From assembly GCF_039595935.1 (NCBI RefSeq), contig NZ_JBCNKR010000004.1:495001-559000 (forward strand): a DNA stretch of 64,000 bases, given 5' to 3'. Below the pieces are notes generated by a model. The model saw only the letters and a list, made by a program, of their open reading frames with translations. It made no database searches and was not told the DNA's origin. Of this stretch, positions 21,313 through 30,034 are shown one piece after another; the first letter of the stretch is position 1, and every line of letters starts with the position of its first letter. This stretch comes from Flavobacterium sp. GTDB taxonomy: Bacteria; Bacteroidota; Bacteroidia; Flavobacteriales; Flavobacteriaceae. A program made the position numbers and the translations under genes.

Positions 21313-21361
21313 TGGTTGTGGTTATTTTAGATTGTTGATTTTAGACTTTAGATTTTTTTTC

Positions 21362-21476
21362 TTGCCACAGATTAAAAGGATTTTCACAGATTAGAAAAAT
21401 CATTTTAATCTTTTTAATCTGTGGCAAAATATTTTTCCGCATTTAAACCCGACAGGTTTTAAAAACCTGTCGGATT
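21362..21476. repeat. Family D palindrome followed by family B hairpin
   Basis: Perfect 16-nt arms TTGCCACAGATTAAAA (21362-21377) and complement (21412-21427) are followed by a family B palindrome at 21445-21476 (CCGACAGGTTTTAAAAACC core). The family B unit lies 12 bp after the stop of the upstream beta-helix gene, where a terminator would be expected. Confidence 0.88.
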
Positions 21477-21487
21477 TATTGTAACGT

Positions 21488-23998
21488 TTATTTTTTTGCT
21501 TCTACTTCTACTTTGTTTAGAAAAATCCAGGTTTCGTCTGGTTTTGTGCCTTCAATTCCCGATTGGTATTTTTTCATTAAGGCGTTCCATTGATCTACTC
21601 TTGGGTTATTTTCTGTTGTTTTTGGATTTAGTTTGTCCAGATTTTCTCCTTTCGGAATACTGATAACTAAGATTAATTGTCTTTCATTTTTGAAAACCTG
21701 TAATTGCTGAAAATCGGCATTACAGAAACCTTTGGCTACTTCCGGCCATTTTTCGAATTGTGTTTTGTGATATTCTATATATTCTTTTTGTAGTTTTTCG
21801 TCAGCAGGAAGATTCGCTGTTAGAACTAAATTTTCCCAATCCGATGTTGGTTTTGAATCTTTACATCTTTCGAAGTTTTGGAAATCGTAAACCAAATCTT
21901 CATAGATTTTAATTTGTAAAGATGGAAAAGCACCCGCCAATTTTCGCTTCGTTCTTTCCGGCTGATTCATTTTTCCATAAATCACCAAATGATTTTTCCA
22001 TTGGTACAATTCCTGACCTACAATTCTAAATCCAGTTAAAGTCGATTTGATTTTTTCAATATCAAAATCAGAACCTATTAATTCGATTGCATACGGTTTT
22101 GGCATTTCCTGCAATCCCCATTTTTCATCGATTACGACCTCTTTTTCTAAATCTTTGTAAGGTGCTCTAATTCCGGCTGCATCTTTAATTTTTGAACTTA
22201 CATAAGGATCATTATGTTCCCAAATATTTCCTTTTGGTCCGTTATGATTTTTAAGGATTTTCTTTTCAGCAATCCAGTTGTTTTTAATCGTAAAACCTTC
22301 GCTTCCTTCATCCGTGTATAAATACAGCCATAAAAACGGATCGTGCGCATACGGACTGTTGTAAACTTTGTCGATATAATTCTCTTCAATTCGGCTGTTT
22401 GGCTGAGCCGAAAGCGTATAAATTCCAGCAACATCATGTAAATGTTTCGCATAATGATGAATCTTATTTCCTAGAATTTTATTGTTCTGCATCACATTAG
22501 GCGTATGCGTCCAACCCCAGCCCATTGCCATTCCGGAGTATGATACATCCGAAATTTCGTTGTGTTCAATCGTAATATTTCGAACAAAACCAGCGCTTAT
22601 TCCCAAAGTTCCCCAATCCTCATTGGTTACGTTTGTAATTAAATTATCAGCGATTACTTCATCCGAACACATTTCTCTTTCATCTTTTATGATTAAAGGC
22701 AAATGCGCTTCAAAAGCTTCTTCAGAGAAAATTCCAACGTTGATGGCACTTCCGCCGATATCTTTAAATAAATTTCCTTTTACGGTATTGTGATTTGTTC
22801 CTTTATTTAAATCTAAACCAGTCGAAGCCAAATGCTCAAAACGGCAGGATTCAAACTGAATGTTATTCGCATAATTCACTTCAACCGCCGAGCGAGGTCT
22901 TCCTACCCAAGCCTGATTTTCTAAATTCGCCTGATTTGGCGTTCCAGGAACTTTCAATTTATAAGCATCCAATAAATATAACCCCGACTGCAACGGCACA
23001 TGACCTTGCTGTGAAGGACGAAGCCAATTGCTGTACTGAAATGAAATTCCTTTAAATTGAAAATGATGAACTGGCGAATCGATTGTTCCTTTTACTTCAA
23101 CCAGATTTTCTAAAACAGGCGCAGTTATAATTGCCGAATTAATATCTTCTCCAACTCTTGGAATATAATAGATTTTAGCATTTTTTTTGTCCAAATACCA
23201 TTCGCCAGGTTCATTTAAAAGCGAAAAAGCATTGTTTAAGAAATAAGCTGAATTTCCGTTATTTTTAGAAATCCACGGCGCTGGCCACGGATGTTCGCTT
23301 TGGATTCTACTTTCAGGTTCTTCAAACGAAAGTCTTGCGCTGTCTTTCTGAACTTCGATATTTTTAATTCTAAGATTCGCATTCGACCACCATTGCACGA
23401 TAAACATTTCCATTCCTGGTTCGTACTTAACCGATTTATCTTTAAACGGAATCCAACAGGTTTGGTCTTCGTGATTCCAAGATAAAATACGCTCCATTGT
23501 AGTTCCGGCAGTATTTTTGGCTCTAACTGCTTTTTTGCCATTTACCCATAATTGTCTGAAATCAATTAACGTTCCTGCTTTAGTTGGCGCATCAGCCACC
23601 CAAAACGTCCCTTTTTTACCGTTTAAAACACTGATTTTTTTCCAGTTTTTGATTTCGATTCCACCGCTTATGATTGGTTTTGCATTTGCATTGGCTTCAA
23701 TTGTTGTTGGGCTGTCTGCAGTTCCTGAATCTTCAGGTCTAACAAATAAAGGTTCGTTTAGATAATACGTTCCGTTCATTACTATAATTCGGATTCCGTC
23801 TTTTATGGATGGATCTTTTAATCTGCGAAGTTCTCTGGCTTTTCGTATTGCCATGTGAACCGTTGCCAGCGGACTAGATTTTGTTCCGATGTTTGAATCT
23901 TTTCCTGATGGTGAAACCCAGATTTCAGCTCCAGTTGCCGAAAGCGAGAATACCATTAAAAAAACAATCAGTAATTTGTTGAAAGGAATTAAACGCAT
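21488..23998 (-). CDS. Secreted right-handed beta-helix glycosidase (GH141-like) fused to rhamnose-mutarotase-like domain
   Basis: An 836-residue secreted protein (signal peptide about 1-23). Residues 24-620 form a parallel beta-helix: the opening IWVSPSGKDSNIGTKSSPLA and PEDSGTADSPTTIEANANAK, and the later NTVKGNLFKDIGGSAINVGI type coils, resemble GH141 and related beta-helix enzymes. From about 634 a different fold starts; 720-836 resemble the L-rhamnose mutarotase family (PF05336): YIEYHKTQFEKWPEVAKG (His744, WPEV 751-754), then RVDQWNALMKKYQSG and TWIFLNKVEVE. Residues 634-710 look like a paired ferredoxin-like half. The fusion is unusual because mutarotases are normally small and cytoplasmic. 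GH141 includes an alpha-L-fucosidase from the RG-II system, so anomer conversion of a released deoxysugar is a possible role. Lone domain calls are by eye. Confidence 0.75.
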   Translation of the reverse strand: MRLIPFNKLLIVFLMVFSLSATGAEIWVSPSGKDSNIGTKSSPLATVHMAIRKARELRRLKDPSIKDGIRIIVMNGTYYLNEPLFVRPEDSGTADSPTTIEANANAKPIISGGIEIKNWKKISVLNGKKGTFWVADAPTKAGTLIDFRQLWVNGKKAVRAKNTAGTTMERILSWNHEDQTCWIPFKDKSVKYEPGMEMFIVQWWSNANLRIKNIEVQKDSARLSFEEPESRIQSEHPWPAPWISKNNGNSAYFLNNAFSLLNEPGEWYLDKKNAKIYYIPRVGEDINSAIITAPVLENLVEVKGTIDSPVHHFQFKGISFQYSNWLRPSQQGHVPLQSGLYLLDAYKLKVPGTPNQANLENQAWVGRPRSAVEVNYANNIQFESCRFEHLASTGLDLNKGTNHNTVKGNLFKDIGGSAINVGIFSEEAFEAHLPLIIKDEREMCSDEVIADNLITNVTNEDWGTLGISAGFVRNITIEHNEISDVSYSGMAMGWGWTHTPNVMQNNKILGNKIHHYAKHLHDVAGIYTLSAQPNSRIEENYIDKVYNSPYAHDPFLWLYLYTDEGSEGFTIKNNWIAEKKILKNHNGPKGNIWEHNDPYVSSKIKDAAGIRAPYKDLEKEVVIDEKWGLQEMPKPYAIELIGSDFDIEKIKSTLTGFRIVGQELYQWKNHLVIYGKMNQPERTKRKLAGAFPSLQIKIYEDLVYDFQNFERCKDSKPTSDWENLVLTANLPADEKLQKEYIEYHKTQFEKWPEVAKGFCNADFQQLQVFKNERQLILVISIPKGENLDKLNPKTTENNPRVDQWNALMKKYQSGIEGTKPDETWIFLNKVEVEAKK

Positions 23999-24429
23999 TA
24001 TTTATAGTATTGATTTTTTTCTTCAGCTAAAATTACGAGGCATTTATTTAAAGCGCTATAAATTTTACAAATAATTGTATTTTTAACACTTTTACCAAAT
24101 GACAGGGACAATTTAAAAGAATATAAAATTACGTGCATCCTGTACCCTCCTGTAATATTGGCTTCAAGACATTCATTTCGAAAATTCGGCTTTTAATTAT
24201 CTTCTAATTTCCCAATTAAAAAAAGTTAAATTCATAAAAATTCTGTGATAAACTCACTAAAACTCTCATTTCGTATTATTTTTTTAATAGATTTGTGTAA
24301 TCGATTACATTAAATATTTCAAATTAAAAAGTGTAATTTTATCTATTGAATAAAAATTCGATAAATAAAAAAGTGATTTGATAGTGAATCGTTTCTCAAA
24401 AAAAGACTTTTAACTATAATACAATACGA
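23999..24429. promoter_or_regulatory. 431-bp divergent region with LacI-type operator and -7 box for the GH28 gene
   Basis: No gene is seen. On the plus strand TAGATTTG (24288-24295) matches TANNTTTG and abuts a perfect 14-bp palindrome, TGTAATCGATTACA (24296-24309), with the central CG typical of LacI-family operators; it also fits the cre-like pattern TGWAANCGNTNWCA. A transcript would start near the palindrome, giving a leader of roughly 120 nt before the ATG at 24430. No clear -33 TTG was found. Confidence 0.6.
24296..24309. promoter_or_regulatory. LacI-type operator palindrome (site 1)
   Basis: TGTAATCGATTACA is a perfect 14-bp palindrome directly downstream of the -7 box. A 12-of-14 relative, TGTAATCGATTAAA, occurs at 30887-30900 before the deoxysugar operon. 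Binding by a LacI-family repressor is inferred; no such gene is in the window. Confidence 0.6.
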
Positions 24430-26106
24430 ATGAAAACTAACCGAAAAATCCTTTTATGTATAGCTCTTACCTCTTTTGCTTTGATTTTCAATACTGTTTC
24501 CGCACAAAAATCTACCGGTACTTATAAAAACATTGAATTTACAATGGCTGAAGTACAAGATCCTGTTATTCCGAATTACAGTGTAAATTTAAAAGACTTT
24601 GGAGCGGTAAACGGTGGTTATGTTTTGAATACAAAAGCTTTTGCAGATGCCATAGATGCATTGTCTAAAAAAGGCGGTGGAAAACTAATTATTCCGCCAG
24701 GAATCTGGCTGACGGGACCAATTATTCTGAAAAGTAACATTGAGCTTCATGCAGAAAGAGGCGCATTAATCAAATTCAGCACCGATAAATCTTTATATCC
24801 AATCATAGAAACCAGTTTTGAAGGCTTAAACACTTGGCGCTGTATCTCTCCTATTTATGGGAAAAACCTAGAAAATGTAGCTTTTACAGGAAATGGTGTT
24901 TGGGACGGTTCTGGTGAAGCTTGGAGGCAAGTCAAAAAAAGTAAACTGACAGATGAACAATGGAAGAAATTTGTTGCTTCCGGAGGGGTTTTAAATGAAA
25001 AGAAAGACAGTTGGTATCCTTCTGAACAATATTTAAAAGGTGCTAAAGGAGCAGATCAGAACATTCGTCTTGACTTGAAAACCAAAGAAGATTTTGAAGC
25101 GATTCATGATTTCTTACGTCCGGTTTTGGTCAGCATTCAAAATAGTAAAAGAGTAATGTTCGACGGACCTGTTTTCCAAAACTCGCCAGCATGGAATATC
25201 CACCCTTTATTGATTGAAGATTTAATTGTTCGAAATATAACCGTTCGCAATCCTTGGTTTTCTCAAAACGGTGACGGACTTGACGTGGAATCTTGTAAAA
25301 ATGTGGTAATCGAAAATTCAAGTTTTGATGTGGGTGACGATGCAATCTGTATTAAATCGGGAAAAGACAAAGACGGACGTGACAGAGGTGTTCCTTGCGA
25401 AAATATTATTGTAAAAAACAATATCGTGTATCACGGTCACGGTGGCGTTACGGTTGGAAGTGAAATGTCTGGTGGTGTAAAAAACCTGCATGTTTCGAAT
25501 TGTACTTTTATGGGAACGGATGTTGGTCTTCGTTTTAAAAGTACGCGCGGACGCGGCGGTGTCGTAGAAAACATTTATATCTCAGATGTTTTTATGACTG
25601 ATATTCCATCTCAGGCGATTTCTTTTGATTTGTATTACGGAGGAAAATCGATTGCTGAAACTTTAGCGGAAGGTGGAAATACGGTAAGTACAAAAGCAGT
25701 TCCGGTAAACGAAGAAACACCTCAGTTTAAAAATATTGTAATCAAGAACATTACGATTAAAGGCGCTCAGCAAGCCGTATTTTTACAAGGACTTCCTGAA
25801 ATGAATTTAGAGAATATTGAAATCTCAAACCTGATTGCCAAAGCACAAAAAGGCTTTTCTATAATTGATGCAAACGGAATTAAAATCAGCAACGCTCAAT
25901 TGGACATCGAAGCGAAAAATGCTTTTGAAATTTACAATGTTCAAAACCTTTCTTTGAAGAGCGTAGAATTTAATCCTGGTTCATCAAACACAATTACAAT
26001 TGATGGTGGAGCAAGTAAAAATATTGATTTGAGCGGTTCTTCGGTAAATTTTTCTAAGACGACGATTATTGATAAAAGTGTACCTAAAAAGGCGGTTAAA
26101 TTTTAA
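24430..26106 (+). CDS. GH28-family polygalacturonase
   Basis: A 558-residue secreted beta-helix enzyme that hydrolyses alpha-1,4-galacturonosyl bonds in pectin. A signal peptide ends near NTVSAQ (about 26). The GH28 active-site set is complete: NGDGLD at 280-285 (D282), GDDA at 302-305 (D303, D304), HGHGG at 335-339 (H337) and RFKST at 368-372 (R368, K370). The opening DFGAVNGGYVLNTKAF is typical of the family. An insert about 165-230 before the first catalytic motif is longer than in fungal enzymes but common in Bacteroidota. A rhamnogalacturonan-specific GH28 is possible. The gene stands alone, controlled by its own promoter with a LacI-type palindrome. Confidence 0.92.
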   Translation: MKTNRKILLCIALTSFALIFNTVSAQKSTGTYKNIEFTMAEVQDPVIPNYSVNLKDFGAVNGGYVLNTKAFADAIDALSKKGGGKLIIPPGIWLTGPIILKSNIELHAERGALIKFSTDKSLYPIIETSFEGLNTWRCISPIYGKNLENVAFTGNGVWDGSGEAWRQVKKSKLTDEQWKKFVASGGVLNEKKDSWYPSEQYLKGAKGADQNIRLDLKTKEDFEAIHDFLRPVLVSIQNSKRVMFDGPVFQNSPAWNIHPLLIEDLIVRNITVRNPWFSQNGDGLDVESCKNVVIENSSFDVGDDAICIKSGKDKDGRDRGVPCENIIVKNNIVYHGHGGVTVGSEMSGGVKNLHVSNCTFMGTDVGLRFKSTRGRGGVVENIYISDVFMTDIPSQAISFDLYYGGKSIAETLAEGGNTVSTKAVPVNEETPQFKNIVIKNITIKGAQQAVFLQGLPEMNLENIEISNLIAKAQKGFSIIDANGIKISNAQLDIEAKNAFEIYNVQNLSLKSVEFNPGSSNTITIDGGASKNIDLSGSSVNFSKTTIIDKSVPKKAVKF

Positions 26107-26335
26107 GAATCAATTCCAAAAAATAGCCCGTGGTTTCAACCACGTGAAAAGTTATTTATTGCTCCAGTGGAGCAAAATATTTATAGAATATCATCAATAA
26201 GACAAATGAAAAAAAGCTCCAGCGGAGCGACATATAATTATAAAAAACATATCGCTCCGCTGGAGCTTTATATTGTAAATCTATATATTTCTTTCTATAA
26301 ATATTTTGCTTCTCCGAAGCTTACAAAATTAAATA
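26107..26335. repeat. GH28 3' region: hairpin and family G palindrome
   Basis: CGTGGTTTCAACCACG near 26129-26144 can form a hairpin after the GH28 stop. Perfect 16-nt arms AGCTCCAGCGGAGCGA (26215-26230) and complement (26252-26267) form a second element; a third word, GCTCCAGTGGAGC, is at 26161-26173. It lies between convergent genes. Confidence 0.85.
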
Positions 26336-27172
26336 CTAATTATTTAAATTGTAGAATGAAATTGCATTCTCAAACCAAATCTTATTTTGATCTTCAACAG
26401 ACAACTTCGAAATATAATCTTCTAAAGTTTTTACCACTTCACTATAATCTGAAGCTACATTTAAAACTGGCCAATCAGATCCATACATTAATTTATCGGC
26501 TGAAAAGTTTTCAAAAATTACATCCAAATACAGTTTCAAATCTTCTGGCTTCCAGTTTCTCCAATCCGCTTCTGTTACCATTCCTGAGATTTTACACCAA
26601 ACATTTTCGTGTTTTGCAATTTCTTCTATTCCCTTTTTCCAGCTTTCAATACTTCCTGATTTGATATCTGGTTTAGCAATATGATCAATCACAAAACGCT
26701 GTTCTGGAAAATCTTTAACCAAACGTACTGCTGCCGAAAGCTGTCTGTGGAAAATTAATATATCATAAGTATAATTAAATGGTTTTAAAGCAGTAATTCC
26801 TCTTCTGAATTCTGCTCCATCCATAAAATCATCCGCTTCTCCTTGAACAACATGTCTGAAACCTTTCAGTTTTTTTTGATCGGAAAAAAATTGTAAACGT
26901 TCTTCAATATTCTCATTTCGCAAATCGATCCAGCCGACAACGCCTTTTATAAAATCATTTTTAGAAGCTAAATCCAATAAAAAATGAGTTTCTTCTTCCG
27001 TTTGACTTGCCTGAACTGCCACACAGCCTTCAAATTGATTTTCTTTTAATATTGGCTCTAAATCTTCAGGTAGAAAATCTCTTTGAATTACAGCCATTGT
27101 TTCATCAATCCAGCTGTCTCGAACGGGATCAAACTTCCAAAAATGCTGATGAGAATCAAATCGGTTATTCAT
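26336..27172 (-). CDS. COG3618 amidohydrolase, probable L-fucono-/L-rhamnono-lactonase
   Basis: A 278-residue cytoplasmic TIM-barrel hydrolase of the amidohydro_2 group. Metal-site and catalytic residues are visible: FDSHQHFW (H8, H10), GFRHVVQ (H107), VIDHIAKP (H164) and MYGSDWPV (D233). The first experimentally defined function in COG3618 was hydrolysis of L-fucono-1,5-lactone, and related members open rhamnonolactone and galactarolactone. It is the last gene of the five-gene minus run, six bases after the SDR. Its place with a sugar dehydrogenase, FAH-type hydrolase and FucP-like permease supports an aldonolactone role; fucose versus rhamnose is not separable from sequence. Confidence 0.82.
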   Translation of the reverse strand: MNNRFDSHQHFWKFDPVRDSWIDETMAVIQRDFLPEDLEPILKENQFEGCVAVQASQTEEETHFLLDLASKNDFIKGVVGWIDLRNENIEERLQFFSDQKKLKGFRHVVQGEADDFMDGAEFRRGITALKPFNYTYDILIFHRQLSAAVRLVKDFPEQRFVIDHIAKPDIKSGSIESWKKGIEEIAKHENVWCKISGMVTEADWRNWKPEDLKLYLDVIFENFSADKLMYGSDWPVLNVASDYSEVVKTLEDYISKLSVEDQNKIWFENAISFYNLNN

Positions 27173-27178
27173 TCTGAA

Positions 27179-27976
27179 TTAGTTTACATCGTTTATTAAA
27201 GCACGATCTAAGTGTACGTAACCGCCATCAACAAAAACAAATTGTCCTGTCGTATGAGATGATTTTTCAGAAATGATGAAAAGAGCCGTATCAGCAATTT
27301 CTTCTGTTTTGGTCATTCTGCCTTCAAACGGAATACTTTTGTTGATTTTCTTCAAAACAGTTTCTCCATCTGCAAGAGTTTTAATCCAGTCTTCGTATGC
27401 AGGAGTGTAACTTTCTGCAATAATAATAGCATTCGAACGGATTCCAAATTGAATTAAATCTACCGCCCATTCTCTCGTAAGGCCTAAAACGCCGCCTTTT
27501 GCAGCAGCATACCCAGAAGTTCCGCCCTGTCCTGTTAGAGCAACTTTTGAACCAATATTCAAGATATTCCCTTTTGATTCTTTTAAGTATGGAAGCGCAT
27601 ATTTTACCAGCAAAAAATAACTTACTACATTCAATTTTAAGGAATCCATGAATTCTTCATAACTCGCCTCTAAACCTGCACCGTCGTTTACACCAACATT
27701 GTTGATAACTGCGTCGATTCTCCCGTATTTAACTGTAATTGTTTTAACTGCATTTTCGATTTCAACAGGATCAGTAACATCTGTCTGAACAAACAATGAA
27801 TCGATTCCTCTTTTTTGAAGATTTTCTGCGTAAGCGAAACCTCTTGCATTTCGATCTACCAAAACCGGAATTGCTCCTTCATCCGCCAATCGGTTAATAA
27901 TTGTTTCACCAATACTGCCTTCTTTGCCGGCTGAACCGGAAACAACGACAATTTTATTTTTTAAATTTAAATCCAT
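27179..27976 (-). CDS. SDR-family sugar dehydrogenase (first oxidation step candidate)
   Basis: A 265-residue short-chain dehydrogenase. The cofactor loop is unusual (VVVSGSAGKEGSIGE, residues 10-24) with four residues between the first Gly pair and the later GxxG rather than TGxxxGxG. The catalytic S143, Y156 and K160 are in place (NIGSKVAL and SGYAAAKGG). It is translated with the lactonase (6-bp gap) and follows the Zn-dehydrogenase after an 81-bp gap holding a family B palindrome. Fucose or rhamnose 1-dehydrogenase, making the lactone substrate of the next gene, is the most likely role; the second SDR of the operon would then be the 4-dehydrogenase. The assignment of the two roles between the SDRs is a guess. 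Confidence 0.8.
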   Translation of the reverse strand: MDLNLKNKIVVVSGSAGKEGSIGETIINRLADEGAIPVLVDRNARGFAYAENLQKRGIDSLFVQTDVTDPVEIENAVKTITVKYGRIDAVINNVGVNDGAGLEASYEEFMDSLKLNVVSYFLLVKYALPYLKESKGNILNIGSKVALTGQGGTSGYAAAKGGVLGLTREWAVDLIQFGIRSNAIIIAESYTPAYEDWIKTLADGETVLKKINKSIPFEGRMTKTEEIADTALFIISEKSSHTTGQFVFVDGGYVHLDRALINDVN

Positions 27977-28005
27977 TTCTGTGGTTATTTAAAGGTTAGC
28001 TAATT

Positions 28006-28038
28006 AAACCCGACAGGTTTTAAAAACCTGTCGGGTTT
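28006..28038. repeat. Family B palindrome between operon genes
   Basis: CCCGACAGGTTTTAAAAACC and its complement form a near-perfect 33-bp palindrome 20 bp after the stop of the Zn-dehydrogenase and 29 bp before the SDR start. It could attenuate or process the operon mRNA. Confidence 0.85.
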
Positions 28039-28057
28039 TCTAGACTATGGATATTTG

Positions 28058-29071
28058 TTATTCTATCTCAATCAACGCCTTAATCACATTGTTCTTAGGA
28101 TCAATCAGATTTCCAAAATCAGTAATCATTTTATCAAAACTTGTTCTGTGCGTAATATACTTTTTAGGATCAATTTTACCTTCTTTCAAACATTTCATCA
28201 CATATTCAAAATCTTCAATCGTAGCATTTCGACTGCTCATTAAAGTTGATTCTCTTTTGTGAAAATCAGGATGACTGAAACTTAATTCTCCTTTTTGAAG
28301 TCCAACCAAAACAAATCTTCCGCCATGCGAAATATAATTAAAAGCGCTGTTCATTACTTTCTGATTTCCAGTCGCATCAATAACTACATTCGCCATATCA
28401 CCGTTTGTTAATTCAGCTAACTTTTGCGCAACATCATCGTTTAACGGGTTAATGGTTTCGTCTGCATTTAATTCTGTTTTACAAAAATTTAGTCGGTAAT
28501 CGTTGATATCCATTACGATAACTTTTGCTCCGGCAATTTTCGCAAATTGAATAAGCCCGATTCCAATTGGCCCTGCTCCCATTACCAAAACCGTATCAGT
28601 TGGCTTAACAGCTGCTCTTCTTACTCCGTGCGCTGCAATTGCTAAGGGTTCAACCAAAGCCAATTCATCATAATCTAATCCCTGACCGTGAAGTAAATAT
28701 TGTTCCGGAATGGAAACATATTCTGCCATTCCGCCATCAATATGAACTCCGAAAACCTTGATATTTACACAGCAGTTTGTCAATCCATTTCGGCACGCAA
28801 CACATTTTCCGCAGTTGAAATACGGAATAAAAGTTACTTTATCTCCTGGCTTAAAACCTGCAGCATTTCCTTTTACATATTCTGCTGCCAATTCGTGACC
28901 TAAAATTCTTGGATATTCAAAATACGGCTGAGTTCCGCCAAAAGCATGAATATCAGTTCCGCAGATTCCGATTCTTTTAATTTTCAATAAAACTTCACCT
29001 TCTTTTGGTTCAGGAATACTGGTTTCTTTTAGTAAAAATTCCTGCGGGTTTTCGCATACAATAAATTTCAT
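28058..29071 (-). CDS. Zn-dependent alcohol/sugar dehydrogenase (MDR family)
   Basis: A 337-residue medium-chain dehydrogenase. Catalytic zinc ligands are C37 (GICGTDIHAFGG) and H59-E60 (ILGHE); the structural zinc set is C87, C90, C93 and C101 (CGKCVACRNGLTNCC). The NAD-binding loop is GAGPIGIG at 165-172. Threonine-dehydrogenase-like members act on many polyols and aldonates. The gene is 18 bp after the FAH gene, so translation is probably coupled. In a deoxysugar oxidation route it could oxidise a sugar, a 2-keto-3-deoxy acid, or L-lactaldehyde made by a competing route; sequence alone does not decide. Confidence 0.85.
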   Translation of the reverse strand: MKFIVCENPQEFLLKETSIPEPKEGEVLLKIKRIGICGTDIHAFGGTQPYFEYPRILGHELAAEYVKGNAAGFKPGDKVTFIPYFNCGKCVACRNGLTNCCVNIKVFGVHIDGGMAEYVSIPEQYLLHGQGLDYDELALVEPLAIAAHGVRRAAVKPTDTVLVMGAGPIGIGLIQFAKIAGAKVIVMDINDYRLNFCKTELNADETINPLNDDVAQKLAELTNGDMANVVIDATGNQKVMNSAFNYISHGGRFVLVGLQKGELSFSHPDFHKRESTLMSSRNATIEDFEYVMKCLKEGKIDPKKYITHRTSFDKMITDFGNLIDPKNNVIKALIEIE

Positions 29072-29089
29072 CTTTAATTTTGTTTTAGA

Positions 29090-29944
29090 TTACTTTTTAT
29101 AGGCAACTGCAGTCTGCTTACTTGTTCCCAAACCTTCAATTCCAAGTTCGATAACGTCTCCGGCTTTAATATAAACTGGATCTGGCTTAATTCCTAAACC
29201 AACTCCCGGAGGCGTTCCTGTACTAATAATATCGCCAGGAAGCAAGGTCATAAACTGGCTTAAATAATGTACCAAATAAGGAATTTTGAAAACCAAGTTT
29301 AAAGTGTTACTGTCCTGATATTTTTTTCCGTTTACAGTAAGCCACATTTTCAAATTATTTACATCGGCAATTTCATCCTGCGTAGCCAAAAATGGCCCAA
29401 GAGGCGCAAAAGTGTCGCTTCCTTTTCCTTTTGCCCATTGTCCGCCTCTTTCTAATTGAAATGCTCTTTCACTGTAATCATTCAACAAAGCGTATCCGGC
29501 AACGTAATCTAAAGCTTCTGATTCTTCAACATAACTTGCTTTTTTACCTACTATAAATGCTAATTCAACTTCCCAGTCCGTTTTTTCACTGTTTTTTGGG
29601 ATAATCAAATCGTCATCTGGGCCACATAAAGACGTAGTTGATTTAAAGAAGATTATGGGTTCTGTAGGGATTGGAGCATTCGTTTCTAAACAGTGATCTA
29701 CATAATTTAATCCAATACAGATTATTTTTGAAGGTCTTGCAACAGGCGATCCTAAACGCACGCTGGCATCGACTTCTGGTAAAGATGGATTACTTTCTAA
29801 TGCTTTTTGTAATTTTTCTAAACCGTTATCTTCAAAAAAGCTTTCGTTAAAGTCTGAAACGATAGAAGAAACATCATATCTTTTTTCATTAATTAAAACT
29901 CCTGGTTTTTCTTTTCCGATTTCTCCAAAACGTATTAATTTCAT
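29090..29944 (-). CDS. FAH-family hydrolase, probable 2,4-diketo-3-deoxyaldonate hydrolase
   Basis: A 284-residue enzyme of the fumarylacetoacetate hydrolase family, with the typical fold ICIGLNYVDHCLETNAPIP (75-93), the metal-binding DWEVELA (123-129, E125 and E127) and STGTPPGVGLG in the last third. In the non-phosphorylative fucose or rhamnose pathway such enzymes split 2,4-diketo-3-deoxy acids to pyruvate and L-lactate. It is placed in the operon between the first SDR and the Zn-dehydrogenase. The start gives a short N-terminal domain (MKLIRFGEIGKEKPGVLIN) usual for the family. Confidence 0.87.
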   Translation of the reverse strand: MKLIRFGEIGKEKPGVLINEKRYDVSSIVSDFNESFFEDNGLEKLQKALESNPSLPEVDASVRLGSPVARPSKIICIGLNYVDHCLETNAPIPTEPIIFFKSTTSLCGPDDDLIIPKNSEKTDWEVELAFIVGKKASYVEESEALDYVAGYALLNDYSERAFQLERGGQWAKGKGSDTFAPLGPFLATQDEIADVNNLKMWLTVNGKKYQDSNTLNLVFKIPYLVHYLSQFMTLLPGDIISTGTPPGVGLGIKPDPVYIKAGDVIELGIEGLGTSKQTAVAYKK

Positions 29945-29968
29945 TTTTTTTATTTTTTTTAAGTTACT

Positions 29969-30030
29969 AAGGTGCTAAGATTCTGAGGTTCTAAGGCTTT
30001 TTTCTTAGAACCTTAGTCCCTCAGAACCTT
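29969..30030. repeat. Family E palindrome (CTTAGAACCTTAG type), copy 1
   Basis: Arms 29969-29995 and 30004-30030 (AAGGTGCTAAGATTCTGAGG type) pair at about 21 of 27 positions. It lies five bases past the stop of the upstream SDR (30035), in the gap before the FAH gene. Confidence 0.85.
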
Positions 30031-30034
30031 TCAA

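Noticed and set aside
21488..23998. Pectate lyase reading of the beta-helix protein
   Set aside because: The beta-helix is shared by lyases and hydrolases; the opening sequence fits GH141-like proteins better and I see no lyase Ca2+ or Arg motif.
24296..24309. TGTAATCGATTACA as a CcpA cre site
   Set aside because: It fits the cre pattern, but CcpA is not a Bacteroidota system; a LacI-family relative is more likely.
26167..26664. 165-codon plus-strand frame after GH28
   Set aside because: It starts in the palindromic repeat region and runs antisense to the lactonase gene; low complexity, no family.
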